This document shows, one piece after another, positions 7,667 to 16,132 of a stretch of 54,016 bases of DNA (positions are counted from its first letter, which is position 1; the number at the start of each line of letters is the position of its first letter). Position numbers and translations under genes: made by a program. The DNA comes from Bacteroidales bacterium (GTDB lineage Bacteria > Bacteroidota > Bacteroidia > Bacteroidales > UBA932). Under the pieces are notes generated by a model. It was not told where the DNA came from. It did not search any database and was given only the letters and a program-made list of their open reading frames with translations. The DNA is taken from the NCBI GenBank assembly GCA_017399865.1, contig JAFQAT010000055.1, positions 1 through 54,016 of the forward strand, read 5' to 3'.

Positions 7667-9862
7667 ATGACAATAGACTCCGCTCTGCTTCACGGCAAGT
7701 TGAAGGAATTCTTTGGATTTGACTCCTTCAAAGCTGATCAGGAAAAGATCATCACACATCTTGCCAACGGTAACAACGCCTTTGTCCTCATGCCTACAGG
7801 TGGAGGAAAGTCCCTCTGTTATCAGCTGCCGGCCCTCGTGATGGAGGGAACTGCGATTGTCATATCTCCTCTCATCGCCCTGATGAAGAACCAGGTCGAT
7901 GCCATCAGAGGCTTCGTTTCCGGAAACGACGGCATCGCCCACTTCCTGAACTCTTCCCTGAGCAAGGCGCAGATAGCGGACGTCAGGAACGACCTCATGT
8001 CCGGAGCGACAAAGCTACTGTATGTGGCTCCGGAATCCCTGACGAAGGCAGAGAATGTAGCGATGCTGAAGGAGATAAAGATCTCGTTCTACGCCGTAGA
8101 CGAGGCCCACTGCATATCCGAATGGGGCCATGACTTCAGACCGGAATACAGACGCATACGAAATATAATCGAGGAGATCGGAGTCTCCCCTATCATAGCC
8201 CTGACAGCGACTGCGACCCCGAAGGTCCAGAGCGACATAATCAAGAACCTCGGCATGACCGACGCCACCGTCTTCAAGTCGTCGTTCAACCGTCCTAACC
8301 TGTATTATGAAATAAGGGACAAGTCCGACCCGAAGAGAGACATAATCAAGTTCATCCGTCAGAACCCGGGCAAATCCGGAATCATCTACTGTCTGAGCAG
8401 GAAGAAGGTGGAGGAGCTTGCCGAGCTTCTGAACATAAACGGTATCAAGGCGGCGCCATACCACGCAGGACTGGACGCAAAGACCAGAGCCGACAACCAG
8501 GACAGATTCCTGATGGAAGACATTGACGTCATCGTAGCCACCATTGCCTTCGGAATGGGAATCGACAAGCCTGATGTAAGGTTCGTCATCCATTACGACA
8601 TACCTAAGAGCATCGAAGGCTACTATCAGGAGACCGGCCGCGCCGGCAGAGACGGTCAGGAAGGCAAGTGCATCACGTTCTACAGTTACAAGGACATCCA
8701 GAAGCTGGAGAAGTTCATGCAGGGAAAACCTATCGCCGAGCAGGAGATCGGAAAGCAGCTCCTGATGGAGACCGTGGCATATGCGGAATCCAACTCATGC
8801 CGCAGGAAACTCCTTCTGAACTACTTTGGAGAAACATACGGCGTAGAGAACTGCGGGGCATGTGACAACTGTCTCCATCCGAAGAGACAGTTCGACGGAA
8901 GGGAAGAGATGGCGATGGTCATCGAACTCATCCAGACCCTCCCTGAAAGATTCAAGCTGGAACATCTGTCCAACATACTTGCCGGAGAGATGAACTCCAT
9001 CATTAAGTCATACAGACACGACAAGCTCGAGCTTTACGGCGCAGGAAAGGACCACTCGGTGAAGTTCTGGTGCGCAGTGATCCACCAGGGCCTTGTCCGG
9101 CACCTGCTCCATAAGGACATCGAATCATACGGGCTGATCTCCGTAACCCCTGAAGGTCAGGCATTCTATGAAAAGCCTTATGAGCTGATGCTTACGGAAG
9201 AAAGGGAATTCGCGGAAGGAGAAGACGATGATGAAGATACGGCTGCAGCCGCAAGAGGAGGCGGAGGAGGAGACCCTCAGCTTCTCGCGATGCTGAAGGA
9301 CTTAAGAAAAGACGTGGCCAAGAGGCTAAGGCTCCAGCCTTGGGTGATATTCGGAGACCCTTCTCTGGAAGACATGTCCATCATGTACCCTATAACCATC
9401 GACGAACTGAAGAACTGTCAGGGCGTAGGAGAAGGAAAGGCCCGCAAGTTCGGAAAGGAATTCCTGGAGCTCATAGCAAAGTATGTCGAGGAAAACGAGA
9501 TTGAAAGGCCTGACGACTTCGTGATGAAGTCAATGGTCAACAAATCCGTAAACAAGGTATACATAATCCAGAACATAGACCGCAAGATACCTCTGGAAGA
9601 CATCGCAGACTCCAAGGGAATGGACATGGAAGAGCTTCTGGACGAAATAGAGGCAATAGTTGCATCCGGAACCCGTCTGAATCTGGACTATTACATAGAG
9701 CAGACCCTTGACGAGGATATCGTAGACGAGATATTCGAATACTTCCGCGACGAAGCCGAATCAGATTCCCTCGAAGCAGCCATGGAAGATCTCCGTGACG
9801 ACTACGACGAGCCGGAAGTCCGCCTCGTCCGTCTCAAATTCCTCTGCGAAGTCGCCAACTGA
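7667..9862 (+). CDS. recQ: ATP-dependent DNA helicase RecQ
   Basis: A 3'-5' DNA helicase of recombination and repair. Visible parts in order are Walker A (PTGGGKS, about 43-49), the DEAH box (about 144-147), helicase motif VI (QETGRAGRDG, about 326-335), the RecQ zinc site (one Cys near 378 plus CGACDNC near 396-402), a winged-helix region, a Gly-rich linker (RGGGGG) and an HRDC domain (about 545-608). An acidic extension of about 120 residues follows. An in-frame ATG at 7607 exists, but MTIDSALLHGKL at 7667 fits the family N-terminus better. A hairpin of the downstream repeat array begins 17 nt after the stop and may end the transcript. Confidence 0.95.
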   Translation: MTIDSALLHGKLKEFFGFDSFKADQEKIITHLANGNNAFVLMPTGGGKSLCYQLPALVMEGTAIVISPLIALMKNQVDAIRGFVSGNDGIAHFLNSSLSKAQIADVRNDLMSGATKLLYVAPESLTKAENVAMLKEIKISFYAVDEAHCISEWGHDFRPEYRRIRNIIEEIGVSPIIALTATATPKVQSDIIKNLGMTDATVFKSSFNRPNLYYEIRDKSDPKRDIIKFIRQNPGKSGIIYCLSRKKVEELAELLNINGIKAAPYHAGLDAKTRADNQDRFLMEDIDVIVATIAFGMGIDKPDVRFVIHYDIPKSIEGYYQETGRAGRDGQEGKCITFYSYKDIQKLEKFMQGKPIAEQEIGKQLLMETVAYAESNSCRRKLLLNYFGETYGVENCGACDNCLHPKRQFDGREEMAMVIELIQTLPERFKLEHLSNILAGEMNSIIKSYRHDKLELYGAGKDHSVKFWCAVIHQGLVRHLLHKDIESYGLISVTPEGQAFYEKPYELMLTEEREFAEGEDDDEDTAAAARGGGGGDPQLLAMLKDLRKDVAKRLRLQPWVIFGDPSLEDMSIMYPITIDELKNCQGVGEGKARKFGKEFLELIAKYVEENEIERPDDFVMKSMVNKSVNKVYIIQNIDRKIPLEDIADSKGMDMEELLDEIEAIVASGTRLNLDYYIEQTLDEDIVDEIFEYFRDEAESDSLEAAMEDLRDDYDEPEVRLVRLKFLCEVAN

Positions 9863-9878
9863 CATATACATTATCAGT

Positions 9879-10015
9879 CAAAAGCACAAAAACGGACGTT
9901 TTTGTGCTTTTGAACCGTTTTTTCACCTCCTAAAGAACAAATCCGGCTTGTTTTGTTCTTTAGAATTGTCAAACCACTTCAGCCAAGACAGCTATCCATT
10001 TGGCACTTTGCAGAA
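9879..10015. repeat. Upstream 51-bp-period hairpin array
   Basis: Unit 1 (from 9879) is a near-perfect palindrome: CAAAAGCACAAAAACG at 9879-9894 pairs with 9897-9912. Unit 2 (from 9930) has CTAAAGAACAAA pairing with 9952-9963. A degenerate third unit follows from about 9981. The starts are 51 bp apart, the same period and core as in the array at 11100-11330. The first hairpin is followed by a T run and may serve as the recQ terminator. The remaining DNA up to 10146 shows nothing else I can name. Confidence 0.8.
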
Positions 10016-10146
10016 TAATGCATAGATTTGTCCCTGATATTGCGTGGGCATTGTTATGTATCGTGCTCTGCAGGCTGTTCTGGCCGGGGTATCTGAAGCC
10101 CCTTACAAGACGCGCATTCCTTAATTTTTATAAATGAAATTGCATT

Positions 10147-11094
10147 ATGATGAAGAATGACTCTACTGCAGTTTCGTTTCGAGATCTGGAATGGAACTGC
10201 GAACTACAATTCAAAAAGCACAAGCACTATTGGCATCTGTACACCAACGGGAAGGATGTAGATGTCATTTTCAGCAATCGTGAGGAAATGACAGCGGGCA
10301 TGAACATTATGGGCATATGCTGCTTGAACATTCCCGAGGTGAAAGCGTTTACGTTCGAACTGATGAACAATCACCTCCACATTATTCTAGCCGGAGAGCG
10401 TGCTCGCTGCGAAGATCTGTTCTGCATGTTCAAGAAAAAGATTTGGAAGTATTTCTCCAGAAATTCACGAATAGTGGATCTGCGAAAGTTTGAATGCGAA
10501 CTTTTAGAGATAACCTCGCTGCAAAGCCTACGTAATGAAATCATATACGCAAACAGGAACGGATACGTCGCAAGACCGGACTGCACACCTTTCTCATATC
10601 CATGGGGAGCGGGGGCATGGTTCTTCAATCCTCTTATGGCAGAACTGTCTAGCGTCTCGTTCAAAGACCTGACAATCAGAGAGAAAAGACAGATCTGTAG
10701 AAGCAACGACGTCGATCTTCCGGCAGATGATATACGAATATTCAACGGAATGATTCTCCCGTCATGCTTCTGCGACATAAAGACAGCGGAGTCATTCTTC
10801 CGGAGCGCGCATCACTATTTCCAGCAGCTGTCCAGGAAATTCGAAGCATATGGTGAAATAGCTGCCCGTCTGCATGAAAGCGTATTCATTGCAGACGAAG
10901 AAATGTACGCTGCAGTATGTATGCTGTGCATGAAGCTTTTCGACGTCAAGCATCCGGGACTTCTTGCAGCCAATGACAGGATCGAGATGGCAAGGAAGAT
11001 GAAGCAGGAGTACAACGCTTCAAACCGGCAGATAAGAAGTATACTCAAACTGGACAAAGATCTGGTAGACCAACTGTTTCCACCAGCCGTCTGA
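10147..11094 (+). CDS. REP-associated (RAYT-like) Y1/HUH transposase
   Basis: A 315-residue protein with hallmarks of Y1 HUH single-strand transposases of the IS200/TnpA-REP class. The HUH motif lies in NNHLHIIL (H76, H78). The candidate catalytic tyrosine is Y134 in EIIYANRNGYV, followed by a YPW motif (about 151-153) as in RAYT proteins. The C-terminus (about 285-310, NRQIRSILKL) looks like a small helix-turn-helix. Palindromic arrays on both sides fit the REP/RAYT arrangement. The family calls come from motifs read by eye; overall similarity to characterised RAYTs looks low. The start is the first of two tandem ATGs. It appears intact. Confidence 0.78.
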   Translation: MMKNDSTAVSFRDLEWNCELQFKKHKHYWHLYTNGKDVDVIFSNREEMTAGMNIMGICCLNIPEVKAFTFELMNNHLHIILAGERARCEDLFCMFKKKIWKYFSRNSRIVDLRKFECELLEITSLQSLRNEIIYANRNGYVARPDCTPFSYPWGAGAWFFNPLMAELSSVSFKDLTIREKRQICRSNDVDLPADDIRIFNGMILPSCFCDIKTAESFFRSAHHYFQQLSRKFEAYGEIAARLHESVFIADEEMYAAVCMLCMKLFDVKHPGLLAANDRIEMARKMKQEYNASNRQIRSILKLDKDLVDQLFPPAV

Positions 11095-11099
11095 ACAGT

Positions 11100-11330
11100 C
11101 CGAAGAACAAAACTAAGCGGTCCCGTACCTTAGGCGTCTGGAACTCCGGTCTAAAGCACAAAAGTGGGCGGTTTTGTGCTTTAGAAGGTTGCAAACTATG
11201 TCTAAAGAACAAAAATGAGGCGTTTTGTGCTTTAGAAGGTTAGAAACTAGGTCTAAAGAACAAAAGTGGGCGGTTTTGTGCTTTGCAGAGCTGGAAATGC
11301 AGTCCAAAGAGCGAGATAAGGGTTGAAGAA
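11100..11330. repeat. Downstream 51-bp tandem hairpin array
   Basis: Units start at 11100 (degenerate), 11151, 11202, 11253 and 11304 (partial), with a period of exactly 51 bp. In units 2-4 a 34-nt hairpin (arm CTAAAGCACAAAA or CTAAAGAACAAAA, loop near GTGGGCGG, arm TTTTGTGCTTTAG) is followed by a 17-nt spacer. The array begins 5 nt after the transposase stop codon. A minus-strand open frame over it is only the repeat translated as 17-residue units and is not called as a gene. Confidence 0.9.
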
Positions 11331-11348
11331 ACACATGGAGAGCATTAA

Positions 11349-12281
11349 CTAAAGCTCCAGCCAGCGGATGTCCTTGTCGCGGCCCCAGTAGGAGAGCTGG
11401 CGCTTGGCGTAGCGGCGGGTGTTGCGCTGGATCAGCTCTATAGCGCGGTCCAGCGACGTTACCGGGCCGTCGCCGGGAGACCCACCCCGGCGACCAGCAG
11501 CAAAACCAGCAACAGGACCGGAAGTCAGGCCGTCCTGCCAGTCGAACCAGTCGAAGATCTCCTTATAACCTACGGTCTGAAGCGCAGCAAGGTCGCGGTA
11601 GGCAGTCAATGAGCGCACCTCATCTACAAGCCCATCGTCTATCATCTGAATGACACGTCTGTTGATGCGGTCATAAAGGACTTCGCGCGGACGCGTAAGC
11701 CCGATCTTCTCAATCTCAAAATCGCGAGCCTTGCGTGGCGAAGTCTTGAACGAAGAAAACGGTTTTCCTGTCATCAGGCACACCTCAAGAGCACGTACGA
11801 CCCTTTGTCCGTTGGCGATGTCGATCGTTGCATAGCTTTCCGGATCCAGAGCCTTGAGCTCCAGACGCAGAGACTCGACCCCTTCTTCACGCAGACGCCT
11901 CATAAGCTCCTCACGCAGAGGCAGATCTGCCGACGGAAAGTCGTCAAGTCCGTTAACCAAGGCATCGATATAGAAACCTGAGCCTCCTGCCATCACAAGA
12001 GTCTCATGCCCCTCGGAGAAAAGACGGTTTATCAGCTCCAGCGCCTCCAGCTCATACTTTCCTGCAGTATAAAGCTCGGTAACCGTATGGGAATGGATAA
12101 AATAATGCTGAACAGAGTCAAGCTGCTCAGCAGAAGGCACTGCCGTGCCGATGGTCATTTCCTTATATATCTGACGCGAGTCGCAGGATATTATCGGAGA
12201 ATCATATTTGAGCGCAGTCTCGATGCTGTAGTCAGTCTTGCCTACAGCAGTGGGACCGAGAATGATGACAAGCTTATTCAT
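11349..12281 (-). CDS. miaA: tRNA dimethylallyltransferase, paralogue 1
   Basis: Adds a dimethylallyl group to A37 of tRNAs that read UNN codons. The P-loop GPTAVGKT is at residues 9-16, the DSRQIY motif follows near 34-39, GGSGFY is near 98-103, and the C-terminal motif NTRRYAKRQLSYW is intact. The start at 12281 is set by MNKLVIILGPTA; its ATG overlaps the stop of the upstream gene (ATGAATAA). About 25 Gly/Ala-rich residues before the final helix (GFAAGRRGGSPGDG) are absent from typical MiaA and are encoded by a palindrome at 11469-11494, so an in-frame insertion is likely. A second miaA lies at 32107-33189. Confidence 0.93.
   Translation of the reverse strand: MNKLVIILGPTAVGKTDYSIETALKYDSPIISCDSRQIYKEMTIGTAVPSAEQLDSVQHYFIHSHTVTELYTAGKYELEALELINRLFSEGHETLVMAGGSGFYIDALVNGLDDFPSADLPLREELMRRLREEGVESLRLELKALDPESYATIDIANGQRVVRALEVCLMTGKPFSSFKTSPRKARDFEIEKIGLTRPREVLYDRINRRVIQMIDDGLVDEVRSLTAYRDLAALQTVGYKEIFDWFDWQDGLTSGPVAGFAAGRRGGSPGDGPVTSLDRAIELIQRNTRRYAKRQLSYWGRDKDIRWLEL
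11469..11494. repeat. Palindrome inside miaA paralogue 1
   Basis: GTCGCCGGG (11469-11477) and CCCGGCGAC (11486-11494) form a perfect 9-bp inverted repeat around an 8-nt loop. It encodes the extra Gly-rich stretch of MiaA. The CCGGCGACC edge also occurs at the family B element at 18313, but whether they are related is uncertain. Confidence 0.6.
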
Positions 12282-12810
12282 CGTCATCCTCGCCGAAGAT
12301 CTCTTCGGTCTCATCGTCTTCCGGCTCTTCGTCGTCTTCGTCGAAGTCGTCGAAATCATCGTCATCCGGGTCCTTCTTCTTGTCGTCAGGAAGGTCCTCG
12401 AACGCCACATAGCCGTTCTCGAACTCTATAGGATTAGGGCCCTTGGTCTCGACGAGAAGCGGATAGATCACGTTCCTGCGTTCCTGACTTTCGCCATCGA
12501 AAGTCACGATCACGCTCTTCACATTCGTCGTGTCATAGAAATAGATGAACCTGTCCTCCCCCCTCTTGTGGCACTCGCCGAACGTTACATTGTCGATTGT
12601 ACCGAAACCGAAATCCGTGAATACGCTGTATCTGGCAGCAACATCGCCGTCAAGACCGAAAGCCTTGAAGAGCACTACCTGGTCCTGTGGAAAATCCATA
12701 TCTGCCCTCATCTGTTTGTGAAGGCTATATAGAGAGGCGGTTGACTTCACCTCGTATACTCGTGCAAATCCCTTGATTCCGGGAAGAGAAACCCTATATT
12801 TCAGTATCAT
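12274..12810 (-). CDS. pRiA4b ORF-3-like domain protein with acidic tail
   Basis: The first 125 residues (MILKYRVSLPGIKGFARVYEV, then FGLDGDVAARYSVFTDFGFG) resemble the plasmid pRiA4b ORF-3-like domain, whose function is unknown. The last 45 residues are almost entirely Asp/Glu (DDDDFDDFDEDDEEPEDDE), giving a strongly acidic disordered tail. Its stop overlaps the start of miaA, so the two are translationally coupled. A -7 box lies at 12868-12875. Confidence 0.7.
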   Translation of the reverse strand: MILKYRVSLPGIKGFARVYEVKSTASLYSLHKQMRADMDFPQDQVVLFKAFGLDGDVAARYSVFTDFGFGTIDNVTFGECHKRGEDRFIYFYDTTNVKSVIVTFDGESQERRNVIYPLLVETKGPNPIEFENGYVAFEDLPDDKKKDPDDDDFDDFDEDDEEPEDDETEEIFGEDDDE

Positions 12811-12867
12811 AGACAGTTAGAATTGTTCTTGGTTAAAAATAGCCTCCAGAACTACTGGAAGCGGAAT

Positions 12868-12875
12868 CAAAGATA
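12868..12875 (-). promoter_or_regulatory. -7 box for the pRiA4b-like/miaA operon
   Basis: TATCTTTG on the minus strand, an exact TAnnTTTG match, 58 nt before the ATG at 12810. Confidence 0.6.
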
Positions 12876-12939
12876 ATAATTTTTCTCTCGACAGAGACAA
12901 AAAAATTATAGAAACATGCAAAGTGAAATATAAAATGCT

Positions 12940-12947
12940 TAAATTTG
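12940..12947 (+). promoter_or_regulatory. -7 box for the IMPACT-family gene
   Basis: TAAATTTG, an exact TAnnTTTG match. The preferred ATG at 12957 begins 9 nt after it, so the transcript would be nearly leaderless. Confidence 0.5.
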
Positions 12948-12956
12948 ATGTTTGGT

Positions 12957-13571
12957 ATGGACACTACACTGATCCAAGATTCGTACAAGAGCATCGCGGC
13001 AGAAGCGAAGGGTCTCTTCAAGGACAATGGAAGCCGATTCATTGCCCATGCATATCCCGTCGAAACAGAAGAAGAAGTCAAGGAAATCATCGCAGCTCTC
13101 AAGAAGGAATACTACGACGCCAGGCATCACGTATATGCCTACAGGCTCGGCTATAAGGGCGACAGGTTCCGTGCGAATGACGACGGAGAGCCTTCCGGTT
13201 CGTCAGGAAGGCCCGTCCTGGGACAGATCGATTCATACGGACTGAGCGATATCCTCGTCGTGGTGGTACGATACTTCGGAGGAATAAAGCTGGGCATCCC
13301 CGGGCTCATAAGGGCCTACAAGACATCGACGGCAGATGCGCTTGCCAACGCCGAGATAGTAGAAAAGATAGCATCGAAGATGTATCGGGTCCATTTCGGG
13401 TACATGAGCATGAACAGCGTGATGAAGGTGTTCAAGGACATGGGACTGGATCAGAAGAACCAGAAGTTCGACATGGAATGTACCATGGACACGAGCGTAC
13501 GACTGTCGCTGGTCGACACCTTCCTCGAAAGGATGGGCGATGTCGAAGGCTGCCGGATAGAAGAGATATAG
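12957..13571 (+). CDS. IMPACT/YigZ family protein (UPF0029)
   Basis: Residues about 15-120 carry the YigZ/IMPACT N-domain signatures: DDGEPSGSSGRPVL and VVVRYFGGIKLGIPGLIRAY. The C-terminal part (about 130-205) fits the DUF1949 domain. Members are thought to act on ribosome- or translation-linked RNA, but the reaction is unproven. An upstream ATG at 12948 would put the start on the promoter box, so 12957 (MDTTLIQDSY) is preferred. pyrB starts 29 nt downstream. Confidence 0.88.
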   Translation: MDTTLIQDSYKSIAAEAKGLFKDNGSRFIAHAYPVETEEEVKEIIAALKKEYYDARHHVYAYRLGYKGDRFRANDDGEPSGSSGRPVLGQIDSYGLSDILVVVVRYFGGIKLGIPGLIRAYKTSTADALANAEIVEKIASKMYRVHFGYMSMNSVMKVFKDMGLDQKNQKFDMECTMDTSVRLSLVDTFLERMGDVEGCRIEEI

Positions 13572-13600
13572 ACGCAGATTTATAGAACAACATAAGCAGT

Positions 13601-14509
13601 ATGAGCAAGAAAAGTTTGATTTCGATCTGGGACTTCACGAAGGAGGAGATCCTCCATGTCCTGGAAACCGCCAAGGAGTTCGAGCAGAACAGGGTACAGA
13701 ACTTCCTTGAAGGAAAGGTCATTGCAAGCCTCTTCTTCGAACCGTCTACAAGGACCAGGCTCAGCTTCGAGACAGCCATCAACCGTCTCGGAGCGAAGGT
13801 AATAGGTTTTTCAGACGCATCCAACACCAGCCAGAGCAAGGGCGAGACCCTAAAGGACACCATCAAGATGGTCAACAATTATGTCGACATGATCGTGATG
13901 CGCCACCCTCTCGAAGGAAGTTCGCGCTATGCATCGGAAGTGGCCACAGTACCAGTCGTAAACGCTGGAGACGGAGCCAACCAGCACCCTTCCCAGACTC
14001 TTCTCGACCTCTACTCGATCCTTCAGACCCAGGGCAGGCTTGAGAATCTGACCATCAACATGGTTGGCGACCTCAAATACGGAAGGACTACCCACTCGCT
14101 TCTCCAGGCCATGTCCCATTTCAATCCGAAATTCATATTCACAGCACCGAAGGAACTCGAGATGCCGCAGGAATACAAGGACTTCCTGGACAGCAAGGGC
14201 ATAGAATACATCGAGACAACTTCCCTCGACGAGCACCTCAACGACTGCGACATCCTTTACATGACCCGCGTCCAGCAGGAAAGGTTCACCGATCCGATGG
14301 AATACGAAAGGGTGAAGGACGTGTACCGTCTTGAAGCTTCGATGCTCTCGGAAGTAAGGAACAACATGAAGATACTCCATCCGCTCCCTCGCGTGAACGA
14401 GATCGACCAGGATGTCGACGAGACTCCTTACGCATATTATTTCAAGCAGGCTGAAAACGGACTTTATGTCCGCATGGCGATCATATCGTATCTGCTGGGA
14501 TACCGTTAG
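13601..14509 (+). CDS. pyrB: Aspartate carbamoyltransferase, catalytic chain
   Basis: Condenses carbamoyl phosphate with aspartate, the committed step of pyrimidine synthesis. The carbamoyl-phosphate site STRTR is at 49-53, the SK pair at 79-80, and HPSQ at 129-132. The length of 302 residues is normal. It works as the partner of the regulatory chain encoded next. A family A palindrome lies between its stop and pyrI. Confidence 0.97.
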   Translation: MSKKSLISIWDFTKEEILHVLETAKEFEQNRVQNFLEGKVIASLFFEPSTRTRLSFETAINRLGAKVIGFSDASNTSQSKGETLKDTIKMVNNYVDMIVMRHPLEGSSRYASEVATVPVVNAGDGANQHPSQTLLDLYSILQTQGRLENLTINMVGDLKYGRTTHSLLQAMSHFNPKFIFTAPKELEMPQEYKDFLDSKGIEYIETTSLDEHLNDCDILYMTRVQQERFTDPMEYERVKDVYRLEASMLSEVRNNMKILHPLPRVNEIDQDVDETPYAYYFKQAENGLYVRMAIISYLLGYR

Positions 14510-14511
14510 AA

Positions 14512-14536
14512 GATTCTTCACTTCGTTCAGAATGAC
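14512..14536. repeat. Family A REP-like hairpin between pyrB and pyrI, copy A4
   Basis: Stem ATTCT/AGAAT with loop TCACTTCGTTC, followed by GACA. Relative to the copy at 16-40 the stem changes from ATGCT/AGCAT with both sides altered together. It lies 3 nt after the pyrB stop and about 10 nt before the pyrI ATG. Confidence 0.7.
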
Positions 14537-14546
14537 AGTTTAAATT

Positions 14547-14999
14547 ATGAGTAGAAAGGAATTAGTAGTAAGCGCATTGGAGAATGGTACCGTACTGGAC
14601 CATATACCCGCTGAAAACGTATACAAGGCTCTTGAAATCCTGAATCTCAAGGGAATAGAAAGCCAGATCACAATAGGAATCAACCTTGCCAGCAAGGTTC
14701 ACGGCAAGAAAGGCATCATCAAGATTGCGGACAAGTTCTTTGAGAACGACGAACTCAACAAGCTTGCCCTGATTGCTCCGGACGCAACCGTGAATGTCAT
14801 CCGCGACTTCAAGGTTGTCGAGAAGAAGAAGCTGGAGATGCCGGAAGAGGTAATAGGTATCGCAAAGTGCAGAAACCCTAAGTGTGTGACCAATCACCAA
14901 CCGATAAAGACCCGTTTCGCCACAGTTGTAAAAGATAACGAAATACAACTTCTTTGCCATTTTTGCGAAAAAATCACCACAACAAAGTATATTTATTAA
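14547..14999 (+). CDS. pyrI: Aspartate carbamoyltransferase, regulatory chain
   Basis: The 150-residue regulatory subunit that binds CTP/ATP and joins catalytic trimers. The structural zinc site is complete: C108, C113, C137 and C140. The allosteric N-domain covers about 1-95. Encoded 37 nt after pyrB and expected to be co-transcribed. Presence of this chain predicts an allosterically controlled holoenzyme. Confidence 0.97.
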   Translation: MSRKELVVSALENGTVLDHIPAENVYKALEILNLKGIESQITIGINLASKVHGKKGIIKIADKFFENDELNKLALIAPDATVNVIRDFKVVEKKKLEMPEEVIGIAKCRNPKCVTNHQPIKTRFATVVKDNEIQLLCHFCEKITTTKYIY

Positions 15000-15056
15000 A
15001 ATAAATCATTACCTTAGGCCCGATTTTAGATTACAAACTATAACCAAATACTGACA

Positions 15057-16130
15057 ATGAAAAAGGTTCATAATTTTACAGCAGGACCATGCGTCCTGCC
15101 ACAGCAGGCGATTGACAACGCAATCGAAGCTTTGAAGGACTTCAAGGGAACAGGCATTCCCGTAATCTCGATCTCACACAGAACAAAGGAATGGGAGGCA
15201 GTCATGGACGAGTGCCGCGCACTCTGGAGAGAGCTTCTCAACATCCCTGAAGATTATGAAATCCTTTTCCTCGGAGGTGGAGCAAGCATGGGCTTCCTCT
15301 ACGTTGCAATGAACTTCCTTGAGAACAAGGCAGGATACCTGGAGACAGGCGTATGGGCAAAGAAGGCGCTCAAAGAGGCAAAGGGACTCGGAAACGCATA
15401 CGCTGTCGCTTCTTCAGCAGAAACTGTATTCAATTATATTCCTAAGGGATATGAGATCCCAAGCGACCTGGATTACTTCCACATCACATCAAACAACACA
15501 ATCTACGGAACCGAGATCCTCGAAGACCTCGACTGCCCTGTTCCGCTTATCGCCGACATGTCTTCAGACATCATGAGCCGTCCTGTGGACGTGAGCAAGT
15601 ATGCGATGATCTACGGCGGTGCACAGAAGAACGTGGGCCCTGCAGGCGTTGCATTCTTCATCGTGAAGAAGGACCTCCTCGGAAAGGTAAGCCGCTATAT
15701 CCCTACAATGCTTGACCTCCGCACCCATATCGACGGCAAGTCAATGTTCAACACCCCTCCTGTATTCTCGATCTACGTGATGAACGAGACACTCAAGTGG
15801 CTCAAGGGAATCGGCGGAGTGGAGGCGATCCAGAAGATCAACCAGGAGAAAGCTGCCCTTCTTTACGCAGAAATCGACCGCAACCCTCTCTTCAAGGGCA
15901 CTGCAGCTGTCGAAGACCGTTCGCTCATGAACGTATGCTTCGTGATGGCAGACGGATACGAGCATCTCCAGGACGAGTTCATGGCATTCGCAAAGGAGAA
16001 GGGAATGACCGGAATCAAGGGCCACAGGTCTGTAGGAGGTTTCCGCGCATCCATCTACAACGCATGCCCTGTTGAAAGCGTACAGGCGCTCGTAGACTGC
16101 ATGAAGGAGTTTGAACAGCTTAAGAAATAG
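15057..16130 (+). CDS. serC: Phosphoserine aminotransferase
   Basis: PLP enzyme converting 3-phosphohydroxypyruvate to phosphoserine. The PLP lysine is K191 in [12 protein letters not shown]. The N-terminus [11 protein letters not shown] and the C-terminal [15 protein letters not shown] are family signatures, and the length of 357 residues is usual. It forms a tight cluster with serA (2 nt gap) and a DUF1015 gene. Confidence 0.97.
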   Translation: MKKVHNFTAGPCVLPQQAIDNAIEALKDFKGTGIPVISISHRTKEWEAVMDECRALWRELLNIPEDYEILFLGGGASMGFLYVAMNFLENKAGYLETGVWAKKALKEAKGLGNAYAVASSAETVFNYIPKGYEIPSDLDYFHITSNNTIYGTEILEDLDCPVPLIADMSSDIMSRPVDVSKYAMIYGGAQKNVGPAGVAFFIVKKDLLGKVSRYIPTMLDLRTHIDGKSMFNTPPVFSIYVMNETLKWLKGIGGVEAIQKINQEKAALLYAEIDRNPLFKGTAAVEDRSLMNVCFVMADGYEHLQDEFMAFAKEKGMTGIKGHRSVGGFRASIYNACPVESVQALVDCMKEFEQLKK

Positions 16131-16132
16131 TA

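Noticed and set aside
11100-11330. A CRISPR array
   Set aside because: The whole 51-bp unit, including the spacer, is repeated, units are palindromic, and no cas gene is present. It is a hairpin repeat array.
11113-11334. A 73-codon minus-strand frame with 17-residue repeats
   Set aside because: It is only the translation of the 51-bp hairpin array; no start signal or promoter, and the same repeats upstream (9879-10015) are not open in a comparable gene.
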